Shown piece by piece: positions 47,740-55,383 of a stretch of 64,000 nucleotides of DNA. How positions within the stretch are numbered: the first letter of the stretch is position 1; the number at the start of each line of letters is the position of its first letter. The DNA is from Thiocapsa roseopersicina (lineage in GTDB: Bacteria; Pseudomonadota; Gammaproteobacteria; Chromatiales; Chromatiaceae). Under the pieces are notes generated by a model. It made no database searches, had not been told where the DNA came from, and worked only from the letters and a program-made list of their open reading frames with translations. Location: assembly GCF_900106925.1 (NCBI RefSeq), contig NZ_FNNZ01000012.1, positions 62,001 through 126,000 of the forward strand, written 5' to 3'. The position numbers and the translations under genes are program-made.

Positions 47740-48540
47740 CGTTGTGGTGTGCTTAGGTGGAATTTACCCCCACTTTTACCCCCACCTCCGGATTTGCTTG
47801 ATTGATCCATCGGCCACCGGATCCTATGCGTCCGCCGCGTCATCGCCTGTTTCCCCCTCACTGTCTGGGTCAAGCGATCGCAGTGCCGGTAGTCAGATAT
47901 GCTGATGCCACCGACAGGAGTTCGGCCACTCGTCGTCCGCAGCCATTCGCCGGGAAGAGGAACCGATGGCGTGATCTGCAACTGGTGCAGGTAGTCCGGG
48001 CCAACAGAACCCCGTACCCGATCGGCGGTCAATGAACGCCGGCATGCCGGTGCCGACACCTTAACGGTCAGCGAGCCGACTTCCGTCCGCATGACGTCGA
48101 TTCGGCGCTTGGCGAGTGCAGGTGTCTTCGCAGCCCTACGCCGACACCGACGGCCCGGAGCGCACGGTGCACGGGTTGAAGGGGCCCCTTACCGGTCCTG
48201 CCGGCCTGGCATCTTGTGAACTCTTGCGACCGTTCGTGGCGTTAACGAAGGAATTTTGGGGAGGTGGGCCGGTTTAGGTCTGCCAGTTTCGGCAATCGGA
48301 ACCCAAGGCAATCGGCGGTTCGGGATCCCTCGTTCTCGGCGTGCATGACAATCGGGATGTGTCATTCTCCACTTGCTGGAGGTTTCGCCGCCTTGGGGCC
48401 AAGCCGATTAACCGAGAATGGTGCCGAGCTTAATCTTTCCCCGGGCCTCTAGTGTCTGGGAAACACCAATTAGATCTGCCGCATCAGCCCGAAAGCGGTC
48501 ATAGAGCGGCCAGAATACAGGTCCGCCCCACAAGCCGGGG
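47740..48540. other. Gene-poor left end of the putative island
   Basis: About 800 bases directly after the tRNA terminator contain no recognisable gene. Minus-strand fragments such as the one ending at 47753 (VGVKVGVNST before a stop) look like decayed coding sequence but cannot be assigned. An integrase would normally be expected here; its absence suggests either decay or that the integrase lies at the other end. Confidence 0.5.
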
Positions 48541-48861
48541 TCAGCCTGTTCGAAGCCTCGCCGGTGTCTCCTGTGCGGCGGAGACATTTGTGGTGGCGAG
48601 CGCGCGTGGATTGGCGCCGAGACCGAAGTTCGATCGTCGCGCATGGATGTCCGAGACCAGGCTGCGCAACTCGTCGTCGGTGGCGCCGCGGATCATCGCG
48701 GCGAGTACGGCGTCGATGTCATGCTCGGGCCAAGCGGCCGCGCGCGCACCGAGCGCGATCGGACGCGGAAGTAACCCGGCGGCGATCCGGGCATAAAGGC
48801 CGGAGCGACTGTAGCCGGTGCGCTCCAAGACAGTTCGTAAACGCAGGACGCAGGTTGGCAT
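48541..48861 (-). CDS. AlpA-family phage/island transcriptional regulator
   Basis: The 106-residue protein has the AlpA (MerR-like) winged-helix start: MPTCVLRLRTVLERTGYSRSG, then LYARIAAGLLPRPIALGARA, then AAWPEHDIDAVLAAMI. AlpA-type proteins are small DNA-binding activators of excision or excisionases in cryptic prophages and integrative islands. The C-terminal 35 residues extend beyond the usual AlpA domain. It lies downstream of the flhDC-like pair on the same strand. Confidence 0.85.
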   Translation of the reverse strand: MPTCVLRLRTVLERTGYSRSGLYARIAAGLLPRPIALGARAAAWPEHDIDAVLAAMIRGATDDELRSLVSDIHARRSNFGLGANPRALATTNVSAAQETPARLRTG

Positions 48862-48976
48862 GCGGGATCTCCATTGTGTGATCGGTTCGTTGCGAGTCAG
48901 AGAGCACCCGCAGTGTCGTGAGTCGAAGAGGGTTCGGCTGTAGCTGATCGCGCCGGTCGAGCGAAGCGGTTCGTGG

Positions 48977-49576
48977 TCAAGCGTGTGTTGTCGCGTCCCG
49001 ATTCGGCTTGCCTTGCTCGGCCGTCGAGGAGCCGAGGGGCTGCGGCGGTGCGTCGTCCTTAACCTCGCGTCCTGTTCGAGACACCTTCAAGGCACAAATC
49101 GGACAGTCCACGGACCGGCGCGAGAACGCCCCTGCCACGTAGGGGATCGCGCAGCGCTCGCAGATGCGAAAGAGCACGAGCCCCGTGGTCAGGTCGCGGG
49201 CGATCACCCAGCCCTGGTTGATGTCGAGGGTTGGGCCGAGCGTGTCGGATCCCGTTAACCCCGCCATCTGCTCCAGATAGAGGCGATGCCCCGTAAGCAG
49301 CGCCTCGACGTTTATGCGCCGCTCGACCGCCGCGCCGCCGAAGGCGCGGTACAAGCCCGCGAAGACCGACGCGTTGGCCTGCCGACGCGCCGAGCCGAGG
49401 AGACTGCCGGTGCTCGGCAGCTGACCGGGCAAAGGCTTGCAGCCATGGATCTCGTGGTGCAGTTCGCGCAGCACGGCCGGCCGCAGACCGCTGATCCGCG
49501 CCACAAGCGAGGTGCGCATGCCGCGCCGGATCAAGGCGATCGCCAGCTGCGTCTTGGCGTGGTGTTGAAGTCTCAC
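48977..49576 (-). CDS. flhC: FlhC-like transcriptional activator subunit (SetD-type)
   Basis: A GTG at 49576, with GGAGG about nine bases upstream and a 4-base GTGA overlap with the preceding gene, gives 199 residues; E. coli FlhC has 192. Residues 8-60 carry the TQLAIALIRRGMRTSLVARISG start. The zinc-binding end has C139-x2-C142 and C158-x2-C161 (ICERCAIPY, CPIC), like the FlhC site. FlhC works as a complex with FlhD to activate promoters. In SXT/R391-type elements the homologous SetD/SetC pair switches on transfer genes. No flagellar genes are nearby. The longer frame to 50149 is antisense noise. Confidence 0.85.
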   Translation of the reverse strand: MRLQHHAKTQLAIALIRRGMRTSLVARISGLRPAVLRELHHEIHGCKPLPGQLPSTGSLLGSARRQANASVFAGLYRAFGGAAVERRINVEALLTGHRLYLEQMAGLTGSDTLGPTLDINQGWVIARDLTTGLVLFRICERCAIPYVAGAFSRRSVDCPICALKVSRTGREVKDDAPPQPLGSSTAEQGKPNRDATTHA

Positions 49577-49929
49577 GGTTGGGCGACCTCCTCGGCGGCG
49601 AGCAGAATCACCTGCAGCCCCAGCCCGAGTGCGGACGGTCCAGTCGTCCGAAGACGTTCCTGCAGCCAGCACACGCGAAAGCGCGGTCGAAACAACACGA
49701 CGCCCGAAGCGGCCAGCTCGCGCAGCATCGCGAGCGAGGCATGACGCAGGATATCCAGCAATTCCCGGTCCAGACCATAGACCAAGACGGCCTTTTCGGC
49801 GTCCGAACGGGCAAGATCGCGGGCGCCGAGCAGCCACATCAGGTTCAGGGTATCGACCTCGCAATCGTGGTCCGGCGCAGGGTTGGACCGGGGTGGCTCC
49901 AGGTCGGGGGCCGAGGGTGTGTCCGTCAT
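49573..49929 (-). CDS. flhD: FlhD-like transcriptional activator subunit (SetC-type)
   Basis: The ATG at 49929, with GAGAA upstream, gives 118 residues; E. coli FlhD has 116-119. The helical core DTLNLMWLLGARDLARSDAEKAVLVYGLDRELLDILRHASLA in parts, followed by MLRELAASGVVLFRPRF, follows the FlhD pattern (NLSYLLLAQRLI..., FRLGI..., L..L....MV.LA....LVC.FRF). It overlaps flhC by 4 bases, as expected for two subunits of one complex. It is divergent from a CI-like repressor, and both face a shared AT-rich control region with palindromes. Confidence 0.82.
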   Translation of the reverse strand: MTDTPSAPDLEPPRSNPAPDHDCEVDTLNLMWLLGARDLARSDAEKAVLVYGLDRELLDILRHASLAMLRELAASGVVLFRPRFRVCWLQERLRTTGPSALGLGLQVILLAAEEVAQP

Positions 49930-49955
49930 CGTCGTTCTCACGGCAGAAAAACATG

Positions 49956-50040
49956 TTGATGGTGTTATAATCGCGCGGATAAAACGATATTGTCAAATAA
50001 AAACGCGTATTAAGCGACAGTAAACGCTCTATAAAGCGAT
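49956..50040. promoter_or_regulatory. Shared control region between flhDC-like genes and CI-like repressor, with tandem operator-like sites
   Basis: This AT-rich stretch stands out from its GC-rich surroundings. Two related imperfect palindromes lie side by side: AAACGC-N7-GCG at 50001-50016 and AAACGC-N8-GCG at 50022-50038, starts 21 bases apart (two helical turns). On the minus strand TTGACA (49991-49996) stands 19 bases from ATTATA (49966-49971), a candidate flhDC promoter. On the plus strand TATAAA at 50030-50035 could serve the repressor gene. The layout resembles a repressor-controlled genetic switch. Confidence 0.6.
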
Positions 50041-50064
50041 TTATCAGCACTCGACTCGGGCGGT

Positions 50065-50535
50065 ATGGCCATGACGACGGACAATCAAGAATCTGATTTA
50101 CATAGCGAAGCCTTCTGGGATACTGCCGGATTCGCGACGCGCCTGGCACACGCCAAGGGCACGCTGTCCACGAATGCGTTCGCGCAAAAGTGCGGTATCT
50201 CCGAGAGCATCTTCCGCAAGTACCTCGCGGGCGTGAGCGTTCCGGGGGCGGACAAGCTGGTCGATATCGCCCGCGTAGCCGGTGTGTCCCTGCTCTGGCT
50301 GGCGACCGGACAGGGGCGTGCCGAGGACGGGACGCCCGGGATGGTCCGGGGCCCGGTCGACGTGGATTTGCTGGAAACCCTGCTCGAGTCGGTCGAAGCC
50401 GGACTCGACGAGATCGGCGCCACCTTGACGCCGACGAAGAAGGCCAAGCTGGTCGCGGCGCTCTACAGCCTCTATCGCAGCAGCGAGGATGTCCGCAAGG
50501 CGCCGGTGTTGGAGCTCGTCAGGCTGGCGAGCTGA
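50065..50535 (+). CDS. CI-like helix-turn-helix repressor
   Basis: The 156-residue protein has an N-terminal helix-turn-helix (FATRLAHAKGTLSTNAFAQKCGISESIFRKYLAGVSVPGADKL in parts, residues about 20-65). It continues with VDIARVAGVSLLWLATG, a pattern shared by phage CI/C2-type and SetR-type repressors. There is no visible S24 protease domain, so it would not self-cleave as lambda CI does. The C-terminal half is helical and may dimerise. It is divergent from the flhDC-like pair and probably binds the palindromes between them. A second ATG at 50071 is an alternative start. Confidence 0.75.
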   Translation: MAMTTDNQESDLHSEAFWDTAGFATRLAHAKGTLSTNAFAQKCGISESIFRKYLAGVSVPGADKLVDIARVAGVSLLWLATGQGRAEDGTPGMVRGPVDVDLLETLLESVEAGLDEIGATLTPTKKAKLVAALYSLYRSSEDVRKAPVLELVRLAS

Positions 50536-50686
50536 ACGTGACCGAGTGCACGGATCAGCGAATCCGCCCCGGAGTAACGGTTGCACGACGCGTTTTTGCG
50601 TTGACGCGGTCGATGCGGCGGGCGACGATCCGATGTGTTTGATATCAAGTGCATACTTCGGATCACGGGACAGCGGAGGTTTTCAG

Positions 50687-51085
50687 ATGGTCGACAAGAG
50701 TGATGAAATCCGTTCGACAATTCGCGGGATCATGGGCGACAGCGTGCCCAAGCCGAGGCCGTCGGAGGTGATGCCGGCGGTGAGCATCGATTTCGGCGGC
50801 ATCAATCTCAAGAACGACACTGCGTTCGAACACGCGCATCCGGATCATCGGATCGATTTTCCTGCGATCGCGGCTGCACCGTCGGCGGTTCAGCGCTGCC
50901 ACCGACAGCAACGGAGCCTGCTGCGGGTGCTCGGCTCGGTGCTGATGTTCGCCGCCATCGCCCCGCTCTACCTGGTGGAATTCCTGTCGGACATGCCCGA
51001 CAACATCATTTTAACCATCGGATTCGTGATGCTGATCTTGAGTCTGATCAGTTTTACGATCGCGACGATGCTCGAATCGTCCTGA
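50687..51085 (+). CDS. Small membrane protein of unknown function
   Basis: An ATG at 50687 with GGAGG six bases upstream gives 132 residues. The first 80 are polar with no recognised domain. Two hydrophobic helices follow (LLRVLGSVLMFAAIAPLYLV and IILTIGFVMLILSLISFTIA). It may be anchored in the inner membrane with the N-terminus in the cytoplasm. No family is recognised. It sits between the repressor and the replication-type genes of the island. Confidence 0.65.
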   Translation: MVDKSDEIRSTIRGIMGDSVPKPRPSEVMPAVSIDFGGINLKNDTAFEHAHPDHRIDFPAIAAAPSAVQRCHRQQRSLLRVLGSVLMFAAIAPLYLVEFLSDMPDNIILTIGFVMLILSLISFTIATMLESS

Positions 51086-51599
51086 TCCGAGGACGGCGGC
51101 TCGTCCGCGAGCGGCCGCGTCTCTGTCGGGCGACTATTGCCGATGCGACCCGGTCGCGACGGTACCGCACAACCTCGCGCACCATCGCCAAAGCACACCT
51201 TCCCGCGATTGCGCGGGCGATCGGGCCGTCCGTCTATCCACCGCATGAACCGGGGGAAAGCGCCAAGCCCTCGCCAGCCCTCATCCCCCTGTTCGTCTCC
51301 TGCTGTTCGGGTACCGGTCCTCCCCGGCCGGGCGCGCTGGGCCACGTCGCTCCCGATGGCCGATAAAAAACCCAAAACACGCGAAAGGCGTCGAAAAGCG
51401 TCATCTTGAGCTGCTTCGCCGCGCACTCAATCGGCTTACCATTTGTTCATCGTTCGAGGACGCCTTCCGCACCGGCCCACGCTTCGACCACGGTGCCGGC
51501 GGGACGGTCTCGAGCGCATGTTCCATGTCGGCGGCGGCAGCGTCACGGTCTGCCCGGCCCGCCGGCCCGGATATCACAGACAACGATTCGGAGCCCGGA
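51086..51599. other. Gene-free stretch of 514 bases
   Basis: Both strands contain open but proline/arginine/serine-rich frames without ribosome-binding sites or family resemblance. I see no structured RNA signature. It may hold the origin expected near a replication module, but no iterons were recognised. Confidence 0.4.
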
Positions 51600-51824
51600 A
51601 TGAACAGCACCATCGGAGGAAATCTCCGTCACCTGCGCAGGCGATCCGGTCGGACCCAAGCCGAGGTTGCCAATCGCGCCGGGACCTCGCAAGCCTGGAT
51701 CTGCCGCATCGAGACCGGCGACGCCAACCCGACCCTCGCCAGCTTGCGCCGCATCGCCCGCGCTCTGGATGTCCAGGTCGTGGATCTGCTGCAACGCCGC
51801 CCCGAGCAGGCGCGCCCGACATGA
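51600..51824 (+). CDS. XRE-family helix-turn-helix regulator
   Basis: The 74-residue protein is a single HTH_3 domain: GGNLRHLRRRSGRTQAEVANRAGTSQAWICRIETGDANPTLASLRRIARALDV in parts. The GGAGG needed for translation is not obvious. The gene overlaps the next one by ATGA, so the two are translationally coupled. Small XRE proteins of this kind act as repressors or antitoxins; here a replication-control role is more likely given the coupled downstream gene. Confidence 0.85.
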   Translation: MNSTIGGNLRHLRRRSGRTQAEVANRAGTSQAWICRIETGDANPTLASLRRIARALDVQVVDLLQRRPEQARPT

Positions 51825-52639
51825 GCCGAGCGGCACGCGATTGGGCTTGGGACTGCCGCGGACTGACGCTCGCTCAACGGCTCGTGCTGCTCGCGCTGGC
51901 CGAGTATGCCGACGAACGGGGAGAGCAGTGTTTCCCCTCCCTCGCACTCCTGGAATGGATGACGGAGCTCAGCCGCCGCGGCATCACCAAGGCCCTGGGC
52001 GGGCTCGATGGCACCCTGATCGAGCGCGCGAGAGGCGGACCCGGACGAGCGACTCACTACCGGCTTCTGCTGTGCGCCTCGCAGCAGGATCAAGGGTGCC
52101 AAAGGAATCGGGAACCCAGTGTCCTATCCGGGAGGAGGGAACAGCATGCCTCGGGGAACACTGTGCCCATGGGTAGGGCACCCGGTTCCGTCGGTCGGGA
52201 ACAGAGTTCCTCTTTGATCGGGAACCCAGTGCCCCCGAACCGGGAAATGAGCCGTCATGGAACCGTCAGTGAGCCGTCATTGCTGCAGAGCGACGATGCT
52301 TCCGCACCGGTAGGCCCCGGCATCCGCGGGGGAGGGCGCACACCCATTCCGCCCGACTGGCAGCCCAGCCAACGGGTCTTCGACTGGGCCGCCAAGCAGG
52401 GCATCACCCGCACCTGGGCAGCGGCTCAGGTCGACGAGTTCGTCGTCTACTGGACCGACACCGGCACCCAACGCGACAGTTGGGACGCGACCTTCATCAA
52501 CCGACTGCGGACCCTGCAGGCGAGTGACGCAACGAGGCAAGACCATGAGCCAGAGCCCAGATTGGCCGACAAGGACTACAGCGTCGGGGCCACCCCCCTC
52601 GATCAGATCCCTTGGCTCATCCCCGATCCTCTCGGCTGA
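51821..52639 (+). CDS. Helix-turn-helix replication protein with DnaT-like C-terminal domain
   Basis: The 272-residue protein begins at the ATG overlapping the XRE stop. An N-terminal HTH_36-type winged helix (RGLTLAQRLVLLALAEYADERG, LALLEWMTELSRRGITKAL) is followed by a low-complexity linker. The C-terminal module PPDWQPSQRVFDWAAKQGIT, then VDEFVVYWTDTGTQRDSWDATFINRL, matches the DnaT DNA-binding domain of primosomal proteins. Such proteins act as phage O-like initiators that recruit a helicase loader. The DnaC-like gene overlaps its 3' end by 95 bases in another frame. Confidence 0.8.
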   Translation: MSRAARDWAWDCRGLTLAQRLVLLALAEYADERGEQCFPSLALLEWMTELSRRGITKALGGLDGTLIERARGGPGRATHYRLLLCASQQDQGCQRNREPSVLSGRREQHASGNTVPMGRAPGSVGREQSSSLIGNPVPPNREMSRHGTVSEPSLLQSDDASAPVGPGIRGGGRTPIPPDWQPSQRVFDWAAKQGITRTWAAAQVDEFVVYWTDTGTQRDSWDATFINRLRTLQASDATRQDHEPEPRLADKDYSVGATPLDQIPWLIPDPLG

Positions 52640-53303
52640 GGATCTGGCCGCTGTCGGGCGAGCCGAGGTCGACCAACTCGCCGCCGAGCGGCTCCGAGCG
52701 GCCCAGGCACACCTCGAGCGGGCCGTCGGGAGCTGTGGGATTCCGCGCCGCTTCCTGGACCGGACCTTCGACGGCTATGTGGCGCAAACGCGGGGACAGC
52801 GAGAGGCCCTGGCGGTGTGCCGCGGCTACGCACAGCGCTTCGAGGCGCTCAGACAGCGGGGCAGTTCGCTGCTGCTGGTCGGCGGCCCCGGGACCGGTAA
52901 GACCCATCTCGCCTGCGCGATCCTCACCGAGGTGATCCGCACCGGCCGCACGGGGCTCCTGATGTCCATCTCCGGGGCGCTGCGGATGCTGCGCGACGCC
53001 TACTCGCCGGTCGCCAAGCGCTCGGAGATCGAGAGCTTCGCCCTGCTCACGACCCCGGACCTGCTCGTGCTCGACGAAGTCGGTGTGGCGATCGGCACCG
53101 ACGCCAAGCGCCGTGCCATGCTCTTCGACGTGCTCAATGCCCGTTACGGGGAGATGCGCCCCACCATCCTGATCGGCAACCTGACCGCCGCCGAGATGGA
53201 GACCTACCTCGGCGAGCGCATCATGGACCGGTTGCTGGAGACCGGTTCCCCCATCGTGTCGTTCACCTGGCCGAGTTATCGGCGCAGCGGGTGTGTCGTT
53301 TGA
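52545..53303 (+). CDS. DnaC-like helicase loader ATPase
   Basis: The 252-residue protein has Walker A GGPGTGKTHLA near residue 115, Walker B LLVLDEVGV near 165, and a C-terminal GERIMDRLLETG segment. This is the usual pattern of DnaC and IstB-like loaders (IS21 IstB has a related fold). Its N-terminal region has an FDGY segment typical of DnaC-type proteins. Position right after a DnaT-domain protein supports a helicase-loading role in island replication rather than transposition. The start ATG at 52545 lies inside the upstream gene. Confidence 0.85.
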   Translation: MSQSPDWPTRTTASGPPPSIRSLGSSPILSAEDLAAVGRAEVDQLAAERLRAAQAHLERAVGSCGIPRRFLDRTFDGYVAQTRGQREALAVCRGYAQRFEALRQRGSSLLLVGGPGTGKTHLACAILTEVIRTGRTGLLMSISGALRMLRDAYSPVAKRSEIESFALLTTPDLLVLDEVGVAIGTDAKRRAMLFDVLNARYGEMRPTILIGNLTAAEMETYLGERIMDRLLETGSPIVSFTWPSYRRSGCVV

Positions 53304-53970
53304 TGTGGTCTGGCATCGAGCGCCTGTGGATCTTCCCCGGGGAGATGTTTCATGCGCTCGTATGGAGGTCGCTGCGGGAGACGCCGGCCATGCGGTGCTC
53401 TCCGCGGGCTCATGATGGACGTCGCCCCATAGGCTCCGATCGTCTGTCGCGGCGCAATGCGTAGTCTGGATGATTACCGCGGCGATCCCGAAGCCGATAC
53501 CGCAGCAAATCTTGTCCTGATTCGGACACGCAGCGTGGCAGTTCGCGCTGGCGTTTGTTGCGCCGATCGCCCATTGGTTCAAGGCTGTTGGCGGTCGGGC
53601 ACCGTCAACGAACCACGGGGCTCGCCGGGTCCCAACGCGTGAAACTCCAGCTGGGCTCCTCTAGACTCTGACGTCAAAGGGGCGTCCTCTCGTTCGCGCA
53701 TATACGTTTGATGGAGTGATCTTTGGGCCAGAGATGGCGGCCTTTTTTTGGCCTCTGGTGTGATGCGCGGGCTGATATGTCTTGACCTCCAACGAGCTGT
53801 GTCGAAGGGGACTTCGGAACAGCTCTTGGCAAAACGTCAGACCTCATATTTTGAGTCGACAATGGATTTGAAGCATGCCAAACCATGTCGTCTAAGCCCG
53901 CTGGTTACGGAGAACCTCATGTCCGGCGGCGTGGGAGGGCTGGCCGGTGCCCCGCCCCACGCTGTATGGG
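53304..53970. other. Gene-free stretch between replication module and cargo operon
   Basis: No gene is supported over 667 bases. The right third carries a T-rich hairpin near 53729-53757 and a structure resembling the 3' end of a group II intron (53894-53962). The rest shows nothing recognisable. Confidence 0.5.
53894..53962 (+). mobile_element. Possible group II intron 3' end (domain V and VI remnant)
   Basis: AAGCCCGCTGG...TCATGTCCGGC has the length and pairing of intron domain V (short stem, internal hairpin GGTT-loop-AACC, then CCGG). It is followed by a stem GCGTGG...CCACGC with GGGC/GCCC inside, like domain VI. No reverse transcriptase is present, so it would be a truncated relic. The match is by eye and imperfect at the domain V base. 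Confidence 0.35.
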
Positions 53971-54594
53971 TCAGCGTCTCGCCGCGCCGGTCTTGTGGAC
54001 CTGCCACCAGGACAGTTGCCTGTCGCTGGGGATGCCGACGAGCAGTCGCTCGCCGATCCCGACATGCACCTCCACAGCTCGGGGCTGGCCCGGTGCATAT
54101 TCCTGCAACTGGTTCCGATAACGGTCGGTAAGAGTGATCACCCGCTGGTTTGCTGAGCCGCGCAGAGGCGCGCCGTCGTTGCGCAAGGCCTGGTAGGGGC
54201 CGTCGATGAGCAGGTCCGTGGCCGCGAGCAGGGCGGCGATGCCCATGGTGGTGCGGGCGCGCCGTCGGAGCGCGCCGTGCCGGAAGCCGGTGTAAACGAT
54301 CAGGCCCAGGTCGCGCCGCGCCCGCAGCCGCATTAGCAAGGCTGCCAGCGCGCTAGCCTGTGCGAAGGGCTCTCCGCCGGAGACAGTGAGCCCTTCGATG
54401 TCCGGTACCGCGAGGACCTCAGCGGTCAGCGCGTCGAGATCCACCGCGGTGCCCCCCGTAAAGGGCAGCGCCCCTGGCGTCATGCAGCCGGAGCAGCGAA
54501 ACGGGCAGCCCTGCACCCACAGGCCATATCGCGACCGTGGTCCCAGCGCGCGGCTGCGCGGCACCGTGGCGTAGAGGTGCAGGGCGGGCGGCAT
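53971..54594 (-). CDS. Radical SAM activase-like protein (4Fe-4S single-cluster, NrdG-type)
   Basis: The 207-residue protein carries the radical SAM cluster motif C30-x3-C34-x2-C37 (QGCPFRCSGCMTPG) and a GGEPF segment near residue 75. The size and pattern resemble the ribonucleotide-reductase-activase NrdG family. No class III reductase gene is nearby. The preceding gene stops 2 bases before its ATG, so it is translated with the coiled-coil and Hsp70-like genes. In this setting it may install a radical or modify a partner protein of the complex; that is inference. Its 3' end abuts the possible intron remnant. Confidence 0.8.
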   Translation of the reverse strand: MPPALHLYATVPRSRALGPRSRYGLWVQGCPFRCSGCMTPGALPFTGGTAVDLDALTAEVLAVPDIEGLTVSGGEPFAQASALAALLMRLRARRDLGLIVYTGFRHGALRRRARTTMGIAALLAATDLLIDGPYQALRNDGAPLRGSANQRVITLTDRYRNQLQEYAPGQPRAVEVHVGIGERLLVGIPSDRQLSWWQVHKTGAARR

Positions 54595-54596
54595 GC

Positions 54597-55373
54597 TCAG
54601 AGGTGAGCCCTGCGGGCCTGGTCCTCCGCGTCCTGGGCACAGACACGCGCGGTGAGCACCTGGTCGATAGCGCCCAGCTCCCGGTCGAGCGCCAGCAGGC
54701 GCTCGGGCAGTGCGAGCAAATCGGCATCGGGTGGGGGCAGGTCACCCACTTCAGTACCCAGCGCCGCCGCTAGGTCGGCGCTGGCCTGCTGCCAGGCGGC
54801 GTAGAAGTCGGCGAGTATTTTGTGAACCTGGGCCAGCGCCGCCAGCAGGCCGCCGGGGTCGGTGGCGTCCTTGTGCTCTGCGGTCAAGACAGCGATTTCA
54901 GCCCGTTGCCGCGCGAGTGCAGCGGCCAGCTCCCGCAGCCGTTGCAGCGTGTGCAGGCGCGCGCGGAGGTCGTCCGCACGGGCGCCGAGGGCCTCAACGG
55001 AGGTGTCAGCGACGGCCAGTTCGCTGTCCAGCGCGCCGACCTCGGCGGTTAGCGCGGCGAGGTCGGCGCGGGCCGCGTTGATGGCCGCGGCGCTGTCGGT
55101 CAAGCGTGCGTGCAGGGCCGCCTTCTCGGCGCCGAGCCCGGCGGCGATGCGCCCGGCCTCGGCCGCGGCCATGTCGGCCACGGCGCTCCAGTGGGCGGCG
55201 CGTTGCAGCGCGGGCAGGCGTGCCAGGGGATCGGTCCGGCGGGCCTCCCAGTCCGCCAGGGCGCGGATGAGTTCGCTGACCAGCACCCGGCGTTGGGACG
55301 GGTCCGCCTTTTCGATGTCCTGCCACTGGGCGGCAAACTGGGGACTCAGGGTGACGAAGTCCGGTTGGGTCAT
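54597..55373 (-). CDS. Coiled-coil protein of the Hsp70-AAA operon
   Basis: From the ATG at 55373, with GAGG eight bases upstream, the protein is 258 residues, alanine- and leucine-rich. Long heptad-like stretches run from about 60 to 150 (ALHARLTDSAAAINAARADLAALTAEVGAL in parts) and again at 150-190. There is no recognised domain. It follows the Hsp70-like gene directly, where a nucleotide-exchange factor such as GrpE often sits. A GrpE-like or scaffold role is possible but not supported by motif. Confidence 0.65.
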   Translation of the reverse strand: MTQPDFVTLSPQFAAQWQDIEKADPSQRRVLVSELIRALADWEARRTDPLARLPALQRAAHWSAVADMAAAEAGRIAAGLGAEKAALHARLTDSAAAINAARADLAALTAEVGALDSELAVADTSVEALGARADDLRARLHTLQRLRELAAALARQRAEIAVLTAEHKDATDPGGLLAALAQVHKILADFYAAWQQASADLAAALGTEVGDLPPPDADLLALPERLLALDRELGAIDQVLTARVCAQDAEDQARRAHL

Positions 55374-55383
55374 GGCTGGGGCC

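Noticed and set aside
47727-48092. Integrase tail next to the tRNA (minus-strand VGVKVGVNST ending, repeated TACCCCCACTT motif)
   Set aside because: The frame closes within 30 codons upstream and no integrase catalytic motif is visible, so it is recorded only as possible decay.
48977-49929. flhDC as the flagellar master regulator of the host
   Set aside because: No flagellar or chemotaxis gene is near and the context is an island with a repressor switch, so a SetCD-type role fits better.
48977-50149. Single 390-residue protein covering flhC and upstream sequence
   Set aside because: The N-terminal half is antisense to the flhD-like gene and the repressor; the GTG at 49576 gives the correct FlhC length and ribosome-binding site.
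52545-53303. IstB transposition protein of IS21
   Set aside because: No istA-like transposase or terminal repeats are nearby, and a DnaT-domain gene precedes it; a helicase loader is likelier.
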